Positions 1 to 5,254 of a DNA stretch of 21,079 nucleotides are shown here, one piece after another (the first letter of the stretch is position 1; each line of letters begins with the position of its first letter). Where the stretch lies: NCBI GenBank assembly GCA_045616225.1, contig JAZLGI010000095.1, positions 1 to 21,079 on the forward strand. The letters are read 5' to 3'. A program made the translations under genes and the position numbers. Source of the stretch: JAZLGI01 sp045616225. Its GTDB lineage: Bacteria; Spirochaetota; Spirochaetia; Sphaerochaetales; Sphaerochaetaceae. The notes under the pieces were generated by a model that saw nothing but the letters and a program-made list of their open reading frames with translations, was not told the origin of the DNA and did no database searches.

Positions 1-1005
1 CCTTTGCTTGCATCTGATTCCTTCAATGAAAAGGGCCTCTATATCGAGTACAATATGAGAGCTTTTGAGGAATATATGATATGCAGCGGAACAAATCCTG
101 ATTCACCAAATAGGGTTTGTACTATATCGCTTCCGTATGTAGTTGCTGCAAACTGTGCTACAGTTGAAGAGGCTTTAGATTATATCAGAAACTCCATTGA
201 TGTCTTCACTATGCTTGATGAGTCGGTTGCATCCGGCTGGAACCTTTGTTTTATGATTGGAGATGCCACAGGAGAATATGGATTAATTGAAATTGCCCGC
301 AACGAAATAATGTATCTTCCATATCAACATGGTCAGGGAAACTATTATATTACTCCAAAATGGAACGTTCTTTCTAAAGGACAATCCGGTTATGGAAGAC
401 TTCAATTTGGCATTGAACGTATAGATCAGGTTCAAACGGAAGAAGATATGGCTGAAATGATGGAAAAAATAATGTGGAGAAATGAAATCCTCAACGTTGA
501 ATATGCAAAAAGAGACGAGCATGGACACATTCAGTTCCTGGACAAAGACGGGAACCCATCACTTGACTGGAGAAGTGATAACGTAAAGCTTATACCAGTA
601 AATGAAGAAGGCAAATATGTTGATATTTATGCTGAGAACCCAACGGAAGAAGCCATACTTGTGAAAGGTTATAAAGACGCTTCAGATAGAATTATAGCCG
701 GGCACCCGTTAGCTGGTGATGAAGAAAAGGCAACTTTATATTATGAGTATTTGGCTAGAAATGATCTCTATTGGGCTTCTGATGACAATAATTTTGAAGA
801 ACTCCAAAAAGGGTTAATTGATTACTACAAGTATTCCGGTATCAAAGATATGCTGGAAGAATACTATAAAGGAAATGAAAAGCCTTTAAGAGATAACTCA
901 AATATTTGGACAACTGCATTATCAATTTCAGCTAACTGCACTCAAAAGAGATTAACTGTCAAGTTTTGGGAAAAACCTGATACCGTGTTAGTTTGGCAAT
1001 TCTAA
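1..1005 (+). CDS. Choloylglycine hydrolase / C45-type Ntn-hydrolase (5' end missing)
   Basis: The reading frame is open to the left edge, so the TTG at position 4 is probably internal and the true start, with the N-terminal nucleophile Cys expected in this superfamily, lies outside the window. About 334 residues are visible. Family features seen are SDSFNEKGLYIEYNMR near the left edge, the helical ATVEEALDYIRN segment, GDATGEYGLIEIA (the usual D-A-x-G-x-x-x-x-I-E strand) and the NYYITPKWN segment. This superfamily hydrolyses or transfers linear amide bonds (bile-salt hydrolase, penicillin acylase, acyl-CoA:6-APA acyltransferase). The exact substrate cannot be read from sequence. The stop is 13 nt before a double-glycine-leader peptide with its own strong SD, so the two are probably co-transcribed; a role in peptide processing or acyl removal is inference only. 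The family call is fairly firm, the substrate unknown. Confidence 0.75.
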   Translation, partial: PLLASDSFNEKGLYIEYNMRAFEEYMICSGTNPDSPNRVCTISLPYVVAANCATVEEALDYIRNSIDVFTMLDESVASGWNLCFMIGDATGEYGLIEIARNEIMYLPYQHGQGNYYITPKWNVLSKGQSGYGRLQFGIERIDQVQTEEDMAEMMEKIMWRNEILNVEYAKRDEHGHIQFLDKDGNPSLDWRSDNVKLIPVNEEGKYVDIYAENPTEEAILVKGYKDASDRIIAGHPLAGDEEKATLYYEYLARNDLYWASDDNNFEELQKGLIDYYKYSGIKDMLEEYYKGNEKPLRDNSNIWTTALSISANCTQKRLTVKFWEKPDTVLVWQF

Positions 1006-1018
1006 AGGAAGGAACAAT

Positions 1019-1264
1019 ATGAAAACAACAGAAGAACTTGAACAGATTAAAGAAGAAGTTGGTACTCAGAAAAAGAAGCTTGCAGAGCTAAACGAAGAAG
1101 ATCTAGAGCAGATAAGGGGCGGCTATTTGATCGTAGACGGACATATATTAGAGTTTGGTGTCCCCTCCAGTCGTTACTGCCCAAAATGCGGTAATCAAAT
1201 GATGTGCATTTATGACTGTACTACTGGTAAAGAATTAGATTTCACGTGTGAATATTGCTCATGA
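1019..1264 (+). CDS. Double-glycine-leader peptide with six-Cys zinc-ribbon-like core (RiPP/bacteriocin-like precursor)
   Basis: An 81-residue product with SD AAGGAAGGAAC directly upstream of the ATG. Residues 1-35 are a charged, helical leader (MKTTEELEQIKEE..., KLAELNEEDLEQIRGG) ending in Gly-Gly at 34-35, the classic cleavage site used by C39-type peptidase/exporters. The 46-residue core carries CPKCG, then CIYDC, then CEYC: six cysteines in three closely spaced pairs, suggesting a metal-binding zinc-ribbon-like knuckle or disulfide/thioether bridges. The leader is 21/35 identical, without gaps, to that of the peptide on the opposite strand at 1312-1593, while the cores differ completely. 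It follows the C45 hydrolase gene by 13 nt. No C39 transporter or modifying enzyme is visible here, although the locus continues off the left edge. Precursor status is well supported; activity is unknown. Confidence 0.75.
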   Translation: MKTTEELEQIKEEVGTQKKKLAELNEEDLEQIRGGYLIVDGHILEFGVPSSRYCPKCGNQMMCIYDCTTGKELDFTCEYCS

Positions 1265-1311
1265 ACATCCTACTTTTTGAGACAAATGTTCTCGAAAATA
1301 GGTCGTTCCTT

Positions 1312-1593
1312 TTAATCTGTTTTGTGCCAGAGGACTTTAACGGCTCTTGCACAATTGAGACTGTAAATAGTTTTGTGTAAATTCTGACAAATAGCTCCTG
1401 AGCGTTGTACAATAACAATGTTCAGGAGTTTTTTAATGGCAAAGAAGAATGAACAATCGCCCTTGCCCCTGTAAAAGCAAAATGACAAACCGCCAACGAC
1501 TTTCTCAGCCTCTTCTTCTGTAAGTTCTGCAAGCTTCTGGTTTAGCTCAACGTATTCTTCTTTAATCTGATTAAGTTCTTCCTTGGTCTTCAT
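1312..1593 (-). CDS. Double-glycine-leader peptide, paralogous leader, probably chimeric 3' end
   Basis: The start is the ATG with its first base at 1593, because TTGGAGGAACTTATT directly precedes it; an upstream in-frame ATG five codons earlier overlaps this SD. The 93-residue product has a 35-residue leader (MKTKEELNQIKEE..., KLAELTEEEAEKVVGG) with Gly-Gly at 34-35, paralogous to the leader at 1019. The core begins LSFCFYRGKGDC, two Cys and basic residues, then continues as FFFAIKKLLNIVIVQ and beyond. That later part is antisense to the insertion-sequence-like end and the terminator hairpin, so the native core has probably been truncated and the present C-terminus is read-through. The gene faces the peptide at 1019. 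A TATAAT lies at about 1628-1633 on this strand, but its -35 is poor. The leader is convincing; integrity of the core is doubtful. Confidence 0.6.
   Translation of the reverse strand: MKTKEELNQIKEEYVELNQKLAELTEEEAEKVVGGLSFCFYRGKGDCSFFFAIKKLLNIVIVQRSGAICQNLHKTIYSLNCARAVKVLWHKTD
1357..1474 (+). mobile_element. Possible IS256-family left-end remnant (terminal repeat plus transposase start)
   Basis: Positions 1357-1381 read GAGACTGTAAATAGTTTTG followed by TGTAAA. This resembles IS256-family terminal repeats as I recall them (GA...GT...TAT..TTGTGTAAA). About 55 nt further in, AGGAG then ATG at 1436 begins MAKKNEQSPLPL and stops at 1474; the first residues look like an IS256 transposase start. A hairpin (1395-1428) buries this AGGAG, as is known for insertion sequences that block translation from read-through transcripts. 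The rest of the element and a matching right end are not visible, so this would be a solo end or a rearrangement scar. Based on recalled family features, not a search. Confidence 0.4.
1395..1434 (+). terminator. Strong hairpin with T-run, rho-independent terminator form
   Basis: CTCCTGA (1395-1401) pairs with TCAGGAG (1422-1428), and the stem continues inward through GCGTTGT/ACAATGT with two G-U pairs, giving 14 bp around a 6-nt loop, followed by six T. It can end transcription of the C45-hydrolase/peptide operon. It may have arrived as the translational-control hairpin of the adjacent insertion-sequence remnant. It lies antisense within the minus-strand peptide gene. Confidence 0.7.
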
Positions 1594-1825
1594 AATAAGT
1601 TCCTCCAAGTCTTTTAGCTTTCATTTGATTATACGATACAATACATCAATTGGCTACTTTTTAATATCCTATTATGTTCCCCAAGAGTACCGTACAAGTA
1701 CCCAGTCCTTCCCCAAGCCGAAAAAAATATAAATTAAGTCAGAAGCGGACTTACAGAGGCATTACTTATGAAGTGTATAAAAATAATAGTAGACCAAGAA
1801 ATTGATAGAAAAATATATGAGGCCT

Positions 1826-2084
1826 TTAAGAATTTCCTTCGTAATATACTCCACCAGCACTTCCGTTAGCGTGATTACCTGTGAAGTTACATGAGTTCCA
1901 TTCTTCTACTGTTATACCACCATGTTGTATCGAAGGTGACTTTAACAGCAATACGGTCACTTGGCTGCCCTCCGAAGATTGATCCTTCTACGGTCGCAGG
2001 CATAGAAAACGTCTGCATTGCAAAGGCAAACGGACATCCGGTCAGGATGACGGCAAGCAAAAGCACAGAAATTCTTTTTTTCAT
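1826..2084 (-). pseudogene. Decayed secreted FTGN-repeat protein fragment
   Basis: Starting at 2084, one frame encodes MKKRISVLLLAVILTGC..., a signal peptide with a possible lipobox (LTGC), then VEGSIFGGQPSDRIAVKVTFDTT, and stops at 1887. In another frame of the same strand, from about 1918 to 1826, the sequence reads HGGITVEEWNSC, NFTGNHANGSAGGVYYEGN and then a stop. N-FTGN-x-A-x-G-GG-hydrophobic is the repeat pattern of parallel beta-helix surface proteins such as polymorphic outer-membrane proteins, common in spirochaetes. The simplest reading is a frameshift near 1915 and early loss of the rest of the gene. The signal peptide and the FTGN repeat are directly visible; that they were once one gene is inference. 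Confidence 0.5.
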
Positions 2085-2202
2085 TCCGGTATATTATCCT
2101 TTCAGAATGGTTGTATGAACCACAATATATCACAGTTTTTTATTTTGAAAATTTAGTATTTTTAACAGAATAACTGGCTTTTATATATATTCAAAACAAG
2201 AT

Positions 2203-2230
2203 TTGCAAATAGAGTAGAACTGTGTATAAT
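2203..2230 (+). promoter_or_regulatory. Sigma-70-type promoter for the third GG peptide
   Basis: TTGCAA (2203-2208), a 16-nt spacer and a perfect TATAAT (2225-2230), about 40 nt before the ATG at 2271. It implies independent expression of this small gene. The stretch from 2085 to 2200 is AT-rich and holds nothing else I can name. Confidence 0.6.
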
Positions 2231-2270
2231 TAAAAAAAATTTTTTAGAAAATTAGAAAGTGAGATTTATT

Positions 2271-2489
2271 ATGTACGAAAAGAAACAATTAAACGAAAAA
2301 GAACTTGAATCTGTTAATGGCGGTGTTGAAGTTTCTTCAGCAAAACAGCTTGAAAATCTTACAGTAGGAACGGCTGGAAATCAAATTGATTGGAATGGTT
2401 CAACATATCACAAAACTGAGTCCAAAATGGGAAATCATACTATTTATAAAAATGAGAACGGTGGTTGTATCTATGTAGCTGATAATTAA
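2271..2489 (+). CDS. Short double-glycine-leader peptide (bacteriocin-like)
   Basis: The start chosen is ATG 2271, with AAGTGAG 7 nt upstream; the frame also opens at a GTG at 2259, but that codon lies within the SD. The product has 72 residues. Residues 1-18, MYEKKQLNEKELESVNGG, match the short bacteriocin-type leader style (L-x-E-x-E-L-x-x-V-x-GG). The core of 54 residues is polar and Gly/Asn/Thr/Ser-rich, with one Cys near the end (NENGGCIYVADN) and no hydrophobic helix. It is flanked by its own promoter and terminator, so it is a single-gene unit. Its leader is unlike the 35-residue leaders at 1019 and 1593, so it is probably a different peptide family. No immunity gene or exporter is adjacent. 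Leader recognition is solid; function is unknown. Confidence 0.65.
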   Translation: MYEKKQLNEKELESVNGGVEVSSAKQLENLTVGTAGNQIDWNGSTYHKTESKMGNHTIYKNENGGCIYVADN

Positions 2490-2529
2490 TTGGTGTAGTT
2501 GGATACGATTTGATTTATTCTGAAAACAT

Positions 2530-2556
2530 AGGAATCCCACGAGGGTTCCTTTTTTT
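2530..2556 (+). terminator. Rho-independent terminator of the third GG peptide
   Basis: AGGAA(T)CCC-ACGA-GGGTTCCT with a single bulged T, followed by a run of seven or more T. It lies 40 nt after the stop of the peptide gene. Confidence 0.8.
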
Positions 2557-2702
2557 CGGTTGTTTACTTATGGCCATCTTTGTAAACACCCCAATCACCG
2601 AGCCGCGATATTTCTTTTTTTCGATTTCGTTTCCACGTTCTCGTAATAGACTGTATTGCCCCAAAAATCTTTTTTAGTAGTGAAAGCAGTAAGGCAAAGT
2701 GG

Positions 2703-2730
2703 GAAAAGAGACCTTTTTGGTCTTTTTTTT
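2703..2730 (+). terminator. Hairpin with T-tract, orphan terminator
   Basis: AAAAGAGACC-TTTTT-GGTCTTTTTT forms a stem of up to 10 bp including one G-U pair and ends in T. No gene ends just before it on the plus strand. On the minus strand it could end a transcript crossing the structured block at 2763-2866. Confidence 0.4.
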
Positions 2731-2762
2731 GCTTTTGAGACTTAGTATGGACTTGAAGCTTT

Positions 2763-2866
2763 GCGTTAGGAGGACGCAGACACATTGTGTCCGAAGCAAA
2801 GCCGACCCGTAGTGCGTACCTCAGGGAGCACCAGGGCAAGTCCCGCCGTCCGCAAAGTGGTTCGGC
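2763..2866. other. GC-rich structured block: three consecutive hairpins (candidate ncRNA or dispersed repeat)
   Basis: In an AT-rich gap, this stretch is clearly GC-richer and self-complementary. Hairpin 1 is GCGTT/GACGC (2763-2777). Hairpin 2 is GACACATTGTGTC (2779-2791). Hairpin 3 is a long nested stem: GCCGACCC (2801-2808) with GGTTCGGC (2859-2866, one mismatch), GCG (2814-2816) with CGC (2851-2853), and GGGA (2824-2827) with TCCC (2841-2844). A 119-codon minus-strand frame across 2564-2923 has unnatural composition and no usable family signal, so I treat it as non-coding. Which strand is transcribed, if any, cannot be told. The rest of the 2557-3004 gap holds only the hairpin at 2703 and the control region of the next gene. 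Confidence 0.45.
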
Positions 2867-2905
2867 ATTGTTGCAGACCTGTATTTTTTTCCATCTTTTT
2901 GCTTC

Positions 2906-2986
2906 TATAAACTTTTTCTTCAAAATTCCTCTAAAAAAGTTTATAAAAATAAACTTTTTAAAGTAAAACTTGTCAAGGAAGTTTAT
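2906..2986. promoter_or_regulatory. Operator cluster: four AAGTTTAT/ATAAACTT copies
   Basis: TATAAACTTTTT (2906-2917), AAAAAGTTTAT (2934-2944), ATAAACTTTTT (2949-2959) and AAGTTTAT (2979-2986). The second and third form a perfect 11-bp inverted repeat around AAAA; the fourth sits inside the -35/-10 spacer of the following promoter. Regularly recurring sites overlapping a promoter suggest binding of a repressor, possibly the product itself. The inverted repeat could alternatively act as a hairpin, but it is followed by no T-tract. Confidence 0.5.
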
Positions 2987-2998
2987 TTAGCTTAGAAT
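2970..2998 (+). promoter_or_regulatory. Sigma-70-type promoter giving a predicted leaderless mRNA
   Basis: TTGTCA (2970-2975), a 17-nt spacer and TAGAAT (2993-2998). The ATG of the next gene is at 3005, only 7 nt after the -10 box, so the expected transcription start falls on or beside the start codon. No Shine-Dalgarno sequence is present before this ATG. Confidence 0.6.
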
Positions 2999-3004
2999 TT
3001 TCCA

Positions 3005-3832
3005 ATGAGTACAATTAAAAAACTTGAACAAATAATTAGTTTGTCAGAACAAATGTTAGAAAATGCACCTAAAGGTACACTTTTCATCAAGAATATTAAT
3101 GGCATTGATAGATACTATTATGGGGAATCTTCAAAAAGCGCAACTTATCTTGGAAATAATAAAACAGAGACAATCAGAAAATTACAAGAAAAAAATTATT
3201 ACAAAGAGCTTAAGAAGACTGCAGAAACAGAGCTTGAAACATTAAAGAAAATAAAGAAACTGAAAAGTAAAATCAAAAGTGTAGAAAAAGTATACTTTGA
3301 TATCCCCAAGAATAAAAGAACCCTGATAAAGCCATATATTCCAGCAGAAATAGAAGAAGCGCAAAAGAAGATAGAAAAAGAATTGAAGCTGTGGGAAAAA
3401 GAAAAGCTGATACGACGAGGGATTCCTAAAGATTTAAATCTGATAACTTTAAATGGAGAAAGAGTAAGATCTAAAAGTGAACTGATAATAGCAGACAGGT
3501 TGAAGAATGCAGGAGTTCCCTATTACTACGAAGGAAAGTACGTTTTTGTAGATGATGAAATAAACAGCACAAAATATTTTTACGAAAGCGAATTTGATGT
3601 ATTCTTTCCGGACTTCAAAGTTCTGAATACAAGAACAGGCGAACTTTTGTTTTGGGAACACTTTGGTCTTATGGACAATCCTGAATACTGTGATTCTGCC
3701 CAGTTTAAAATAGAAACTTACGCTAAGCACGGATTTGTTATGGGAAAAAATCTGATAATTTCAATGGAGAGTTCTAAACATTCGCTGAATATAAAATACA
3801 TTGATAAGCTTATTGAGACATATCTAAAGTAA
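3005..3832 (+). CDS. Coiled-coil protein with PD-(D/E)XK nuclease-like C-terminal domain
   Basis: 275 residues. Residues 1-135 are Lys/Glu-rich helices, probably coiled coil. From about residue 155 a compact domain follows: RVRSKSELIIADRL, then YYYEGKYVF, then FDVFFPDFKVLN, then LLFWEHFG and a closing helix. The order Glu in a helix (SE), Asp after hydrophobics (FPDF) and Glu in the next strand (WEHFG) matches the PD-(D/E)XK restriction-endonuclease-like core, with His in place of the usual Lys (E-x-H instead of E-x-K). This is motif inference; catalytic activity is not shown. The start codon at 3005 has no SD and is explained by the leaderless promoter. It stands alone, convergent with the compact metK gene. 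A defence, repair or mobile-element role is possible but unproven. Confidence 0.65.
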   Translation: MSTIKKLEQIISLSEQMLENAPKGTLFIKNINGIDRYYYGESSKSATYLGNNKTETIRKLQEKNYYKELKKTAETELETLKKIKKLKSKIKSVEKVYFDIPKNKRTLIKPYIPAEIEEAQKKIEKELKLWEKEKLIRRGIPKDLNLITLNGERVRSKSELIIADRLKNAGVPYYYEGKYVFVDDEINSTKYFYESEFDVFFPDFKVLNTRTGELLFWEHFGLMDNPEYCDSAQFKIETYAKHGFVMGKNLIISMESSKHSLNIKYIDKLIETYLK

Positions 3833-3941
3833 AGAAACCGGAATACGCGACTCCTAACATCCGTAAATATTACGCTACTGTCTTGGCTAATGAAGCTGTA
3901 ATTATCCTGATTTTGAGTTCTGAAACTTTTTGTTTTTTATG

Positions 3942-3990
3942 CAGAAATGCAGTTTATCAAAGATTAAAAGCTGCATTTCTGTTGGTTTTT
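3942..3990 (+). terminator. Rho-independent terminator
   Basis: CAGAAATGCAG (3942-3952) pairs perfectly with CTGCATTTCTG (3971-3981), 11 bp, followed by TTGGTTTTT. It ends the nuclease-like gene; the T-tract reaches the stop codon of the convergent metK-like gene. There is no T-run on the minus side, so it is not an obvious metK terminator. Confidence 0.65.
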
Positions 3991-4774
3991 ATCTTACAAG
4001 CCCCCACTGGGCAAACTTTTCAAAACCGCCAAGTCCTTTGATATAGTTACGGGCAATTTCAACAATTTCAGAGTAAGGTTTACCGTCAATCTCTGTATCA
4101 CCAATTGCACAGCAAAGTTCTACAGGCTTTCCTGTTTTTTGAGCTTTAAGGAATGCATAAATATTTACAGACACGTCTGTTTTAGAGAGGTCTTTTCCGT
4201 GAAGACCGCCGCCTGTAACAGAATCTGCCATATCAGAACCAAGCTTTCTGTTAGTCGCACCACTGTCAACATCTGTACCGCCCGTCCATTCACCAAGCGG
4301 ATTAATCTGGGCTTTAGGATATTCATTTTTCAAATCATCAGTACATGCATTACTTTGGCAAATAATGAGTTTGTCATCGTCAAGAATGTACTTACCGTCA
4401 TATTCATATTTTTCATAAATATGCTTTGCAATTGATGTAAGTTTTTTCTGTTCTTTGGAAACCGGCATACCTTTGAATATACCGTTGTCACCGCATCTGA
4501 TTTGTTTTTCCTGGTTCCTTGCAAGATGTGAATCTTGAGGGATTTCTAAATAATCAACTTCAAGATTTCCAGCAATTCTCAGAACAACATCAAAAACCTG
4601 TTTAGGGTCAATCTTTATAGATGTTTCTGCAATGATGTGACAAAGTCCATGACCAATGAGAACCTCAACCGCAATCTTTGGGTTGGTATCTTTTGTGTAA
4701 GCCAGGTCTACAATAGCACCTGCAATTCTGTCTGCCACCTTATCTGGATGACTAGGATTTACTTTTTCAAACAT
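3989..4774 (-). CDS. metK: Compact S-adenosylmethionine synthetase
   Basis: Makes SAM from methionine and ATP. 261 residues against about 380-400 in ordinary bacterial MetK. The motifs are present in order: SHPDKVADRI (ATP and metal binding; H, D and K as in E. coli H14/D16/K17), RCGDNGIFKG (the GDQG loop), YDGK, INPLGEWTGG, GATNRKLGSD (equivalent of GLTGRK) and GGGLHGKDLSKTD (equivalent of GGGAFSGKDPTKVD). The family C-terminal third and parts of the middle are missing or shortened, yet the frame ends cleanly after WGLVR. The start at 4774 has a TGGAG SD. It lies 20 nt after a 71-aa gene and is probably co-transcribed with it. Because key residues remain, I favour a true short-form enzyme over a broken gene. 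It may serve a local methyltransferase, but none is visible. Confidence 0.85.
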   Translation of the reverse strand: MFEKVNPSHPDKVADRIAGAIVDLAYTKDTNPKIAVEVLIGHGLCHIIAETSIKIDPKQVFDVVLRIAGNLEVDYLEIPQDSHLARNQEKQIRCGDNGIFKGMPVSKEQKKLTSIAKHIYEKYEYDGKYILDDDKLIICQSNACTDDLKNEYPKAQINPLGEWTGGTDVDSGATNRKLGSDMADSVTGGGLHGKDLSKTDVSVNIYAFLKAQKTGKPVELCCAIGDTEIDGKPYSEIVEIARNYIKGLGGFEKFAQWGLVR

Positions 4775-4794
4775 AGAGACTCCATTTTATTTGA

Positions 4795-5010
4795 TTATGC
4801 AATTATTGTTCCGTCATTATAACGAGCAATAAATTTGATTTTTCTTACGGGAAACTTTTTCTGGATTTTATACCCTTTACTATCTTTCAGACAGCATAAT
4901 AGTTCCTTTTCCTCAAGAACAAAGGCTACATTTTCTTTTTCAAAACAATTTTCATAGGTTTCTATGAATTCATTGTTAAGGAAAAAAGTCCTGATTCTGT
5001 TTTTGAGCAT
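4795..5010 (-). CDS. 71-aa hypothetical protein upstream of compact metK
   Basis: Starts at ATG 5010 with GGGGGAG three bases upstream and ends 20 nt before metK. The product is mixed alpha/beta in appearance, Lys/Glu-rich, with three Cys (YENC, LLCC), no signal peptide and no membrane segment. I do not recognise a family. The strong SD and operonic position support a real gene. It could be a partner subunit or an unrelated small accessory protein. Confidence 0.55.
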   Translation of the reverse strand: MLKNRIRTFFLNNEFIETYENCFEKENVAFVLEEKELLCCLKDSKGYKIQKKFPVRKIKFIARYNDGTIIA

Positions 5011-5124
5011 TTACTCCCCCTTTTAGCCGAATTCTTTAAAGACGCCGGCAATATAGAGCCTGCACAGGCAGACAGAGGAGTTAGGCTTTACTTGGACAAA
5101 AAGAAAAGACCATTACAGGTCTGA
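5011..5124 (+). pseudogene. Possible 3' fragment of a lost gene
   Basis: The plus-strand frame ending at TGA 5122-5124 reads LLAEFFKDAGNIEPAQ followed by ADRGVRLYLDKKKRPLQV. This has a natural amino-acid composition, but there is no start codon or SD. Upstream it overlaps the opposite-strand 71-aa gene. I do not recognise the family. The rest of the gap to 5254 is AT-rich. Confidence 0.25.
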
Positions 5125-5207
5125 CTCTTCCTTTAGCAGATAACGGCTGCAAGTAGAAGTGTAACTCCCGTTGATTTATTTATAATCTTTTTTTGTAAAA
5201 AAAACAA

Positions 5208-5250
5208 TGCAAAAAAAACAAACTCAAATCAATTGCCGTAGACAATGGCT
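5208..5250 (-). terminator. Weak terminator candidate after the nucleoside kinase
   Basis: On the minus strand CTCA...TGAG encloses an ATTG/CAAT stem, followed by GTTTGTTTTTTTT. The hairpin is weak but the T-tract is good, and it lies just downstream of the kinase stop. Confidence 0.35.
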
Positions 5251-5254
5251 GAGC

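Noticed and set aside
1594..1608. Five-codon N-terminal extension (MEELI) of the minus-strand peptide
   Set aside because: It overlaps the strong SD serving the ATG at 1593, and the paralogous leader begins at that Met.
1677..1717. TTCCCCAAG direct repeats 32 bp apart flanking a GTAC-rich segment, as a target-site duplication
   Set aside because: The enclosed segment is too short for a mobile element and there are no terminal repeats; probably chance.
1768..1869. 33-aa plus-strand ORF starting MKCIKIIVDQEIDRK
   Set aside because: No SD, no promoter and it lies antisense to the FTGN remnant; nothing supports expression.
2564..2923. 119-codon minus-strand frame as a protein gene
   Set aside because: No convincing SD or family signal, unnatural basic composition, and it spans hairpins and a GC-rich palindromic block better explained as structured or repeat DNA.
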